Positions 62,739-64,000 of a stretch of 64,000 nt of DNA are shown here, piece after piece. Made by a program: the position numbers and the translations under genes. The DNA comes from Verrucomicrobiota bacterium (GTDB taxonomy: Bacteria; Verrucomicrobiota; Verrucomicrobiia; Opitutales; Opitutaceae). The stretch lies in the NCBI GenBank assembly GCA_003641745.1, contig QNAI01000003.1, positions 1-64,000 of the forward strand, given 5' to 3'. The first letter of the stretch is position 1. Each line of letters opens with the position of its first letter. Below the pieces are notes generated by a model that worked only from the letters and a program-made list of their open reading frames with translations, made no database searches and was not told where the DNA came from.

Positions 62739-64000
62739 CTACACTATATAGGTCGAGGCGGAGGTTTCGCCGCCACGGCCGGTCCAATTGGTGTGAAATA
62801 CCTCACCGCGCGGTTTATCGATGCGCTCATAGGTGTGCGCACCAAAATAGTCGCGCTGGGCCTGAAGCAGGTTGGCCGGGAGGCGGGCGGCGCGGTAGCC
62901 ATCGTAATAAGCCAGTGCGGCACCGATCGCCGGCATCGGGATGCCCAGTTCGACCGACTTCATGATCACCCGACGCCAGGCAGCCTGCGCGTTTTCAAGC
63001 GCACCCTTGAAGAATGGATCGAGCAGCAGGTTGACGAGGTCGGGGTTGGAATCGAACGCCTCCTTGATCTTGCCGAGGAAAACCGAACGGATAATGCATC
63101 CCCCGCGCCACATCAGCGCGATGCCTCCATTATTGAGCGCCCAGCCGTATTCTTCGGCTGCGGCCCGCATGAGCTGATAGCCCTGCGCATAGGAGACGAT
63201 CTTCGAAGCGTAGAGCGCCTGCTTGAGGTCCTCGATCATCGCGGCCTTGTCACCGTCGAAGCTTGCATCGGGGCCGCTCAATATCTTGGAAGCGGCAACC
63301 CGCTCGTCCTTCAGCGCAGAGAGGCATCGGGCGAAGACGGCCTCGCCGATGAGCGTCAGCGGCTGACCAAGGTCGAGTGCTGAAATCGCCGTCCATTTCC
63401 CGGTCCCCTTTTGCCCGGCGGTGTCGAGAATCTGATCGATGACGGCTTCGCCCTCTTCAGTCTTGAAGCCCAGGATGTCGCGCGTGATTTCGATGAGGTA
63501 GGAATCGAGCTCGCCCTCGTTCCAAACCTTCAGAACTTCATGCATCTCTTCGTTCGAGAGGCCGAGCCCTTCCTTCATCATCTGATAGGATTCGCAGATC
63601 ATCTGCATGTCACCGTATTCGATCCCGTTGTGGACCATCTTGACAAAGTGCCCCGCACCGTTTTCACCGACCCAGTCGCAACAGGGTTCGCCCGCATCTG
63701 TCTGGGCGGAAATTTTCTGAAAGATCGGTTTCACCGCCGGCCACGCAGCGGGCGATCCACCCGGCATGATGGACGGGCCGAGCAATGCGCCTTCTTCGCC
63801 GCCGGAGACGCCGGTGCCGATGTAGAGAAGACCCTTGCCCTCGACATATTCGGCGCGGCGGATCGTATCGGGAAAGTGGCTGTTGCCGCCGTCGATCACG
63901 ATATCGCCTTCTTCAAGATACGGGATGATCTGTTCGATGAAATCGTCCACCGCCTGGCCGGCCTTGACCAGCAACATCACTTTGCGTGGCCGTTTGAGGT
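62739..64000 (-). CDS. gnd: 6-phosphogluconate dehydrogenase, decarboxylating (5' end outside window)
   Basis: Oxidises 6-phosphogluconate to ribulose 5-phosphate and CO2 with NADP. The frame is open to the window edge (upstream residues [14 protein letters not shown] match the family), so about 60 N-terminal residues are missing. Motifs: [46 protein letters not shown] (catalytic Lys) and the C-terminal [15 protein letters not shown]. Links hexonate breakdown to the pentose pathway, fitting its sugar-acid neighbours. Confidence 0.95.
   Translation of the reverse strand, partial: LKRPRKVMLLVKAGQAVDDFIEQIIPYLEEGDIVIDGGNSHFPDTIRRAEYVEGKGLLYIGTGVSGGEEGALLGPSIMPGGSPAAWPAVKPIFQKISAQTDAGEPCCDWVGENGAGHFVKMVHNGIEYGDMQMICESYQMMKEGLGLSNEEMHEVLKVWNEGELDSYLIEITRDILGFKTEEGEAVIDQILDTAGQKGTGKWTAISALDLGQPLTLIGEAVFARCLSALKDERVAASKILSGPDASFDGDKAAMIEDLKQALYASKIVSYAQGYQLMRAAAEEYGWALNNGGIALMWRGGCIIRSVFLGKIKEAFDSNPDLVNLLLDPFFKGALENAQAAWRRVIMKSVELGIPMPAIGAALAYYDGYRAARLPANLLQAQRDYFGAHTYERIDKPRGEVFHTNWTGRGGETSASTYIV

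Overview
The window reads as a chromosomal segment of a Gram-negative bacterium of the Verrucomicrobiota, most likely the Opitutales/Opitutaceae. Pointers are outer-membrane machinery (LpxB, LolC/LolD, a TonB-dependent receptor, a DUF3570 barrel), a long-form IspG, a secreted Ig-like protein ending in two 'RAVGPTL' modules, and many kinds of short intergenic repeat. This placement is inferred from gene content; there is no rRNA in the window. I found no tRNA, rRNA, CRISPR array, prophage or complete insertion sequence. Most of the window is core genome, densely packed, with many 4-bp stop/start overlaps.

Layout. 0-7 kb: sigma-54 activator, HAD hydrolase, prfA-prmC, a Prc-type periplasmic protease. 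7-15 kb: rhomboid protease and the minus-strand operon uppS-cdsA-dxr-rseP-ispG (isoprenoid, phospholipid and envelope stress). 15-23 kb: a secreted hypothetical protein, then a minus-strand run DUF502, RecO-like protein, nuclease-helicase, pyrR-pyrB-pyrC. 23-28 kb: SNF2 helicase and TonB receptor. 28-33.6 kb: SIS protein, a two-domain GTP cyclohydrolase II-like protein and a purine-type permease on the minus strand, with a divergent amidohydrolase. 33.6-38.2 kb: DUF3450-ExbB-ExbD-ExbD-TPR with no TonB. 38.8-43.7 kb: an NMT1/THI5-type ABC importer, then PhoD-like phosphatase and AMP nucleosidase. 44-49.3 kb: lipA, lysS, lolC-lolD and a Gfo/Idh/MocA oxidoreductase. 49.6-54.8 kb: Ig-like surface protein and the DUF3570-ApbE-thioredoxin-DUF4266 redox cluster. 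55-58.4 kb: lpxB, hemA, ccsA and a 32-residue very basic protein. 58.9-64 kb: a sugar-acid locus (UxaE-like epimerase, LacI regulator with a palindromic operator, LarA-like racemase, gnd cut by the window edge).

Most noteworthy signals: (1) a family of ~53-bp palindromic elements with GGGGTCA/TGACCCC ends, a nearly constant TGCATGCCAATGC loop and stems that change sequence while keeping pairing, at three intergenic sites, two of which share a three-part layout; (2) an RibA-like protein whose second domain has lost the zinc cysteines, coupled to a SIS protein, permease and amidohydrolase; (3) the DUF3570/ApbE/thioredoxin/DUF4266 cluster with a lipoprotein ending in CGCN; (4) an overlooked 32-residue Lys/Arg-rich gene; (5) a near-identical 24-bp sequence that supplies the stop codon of two different genes.
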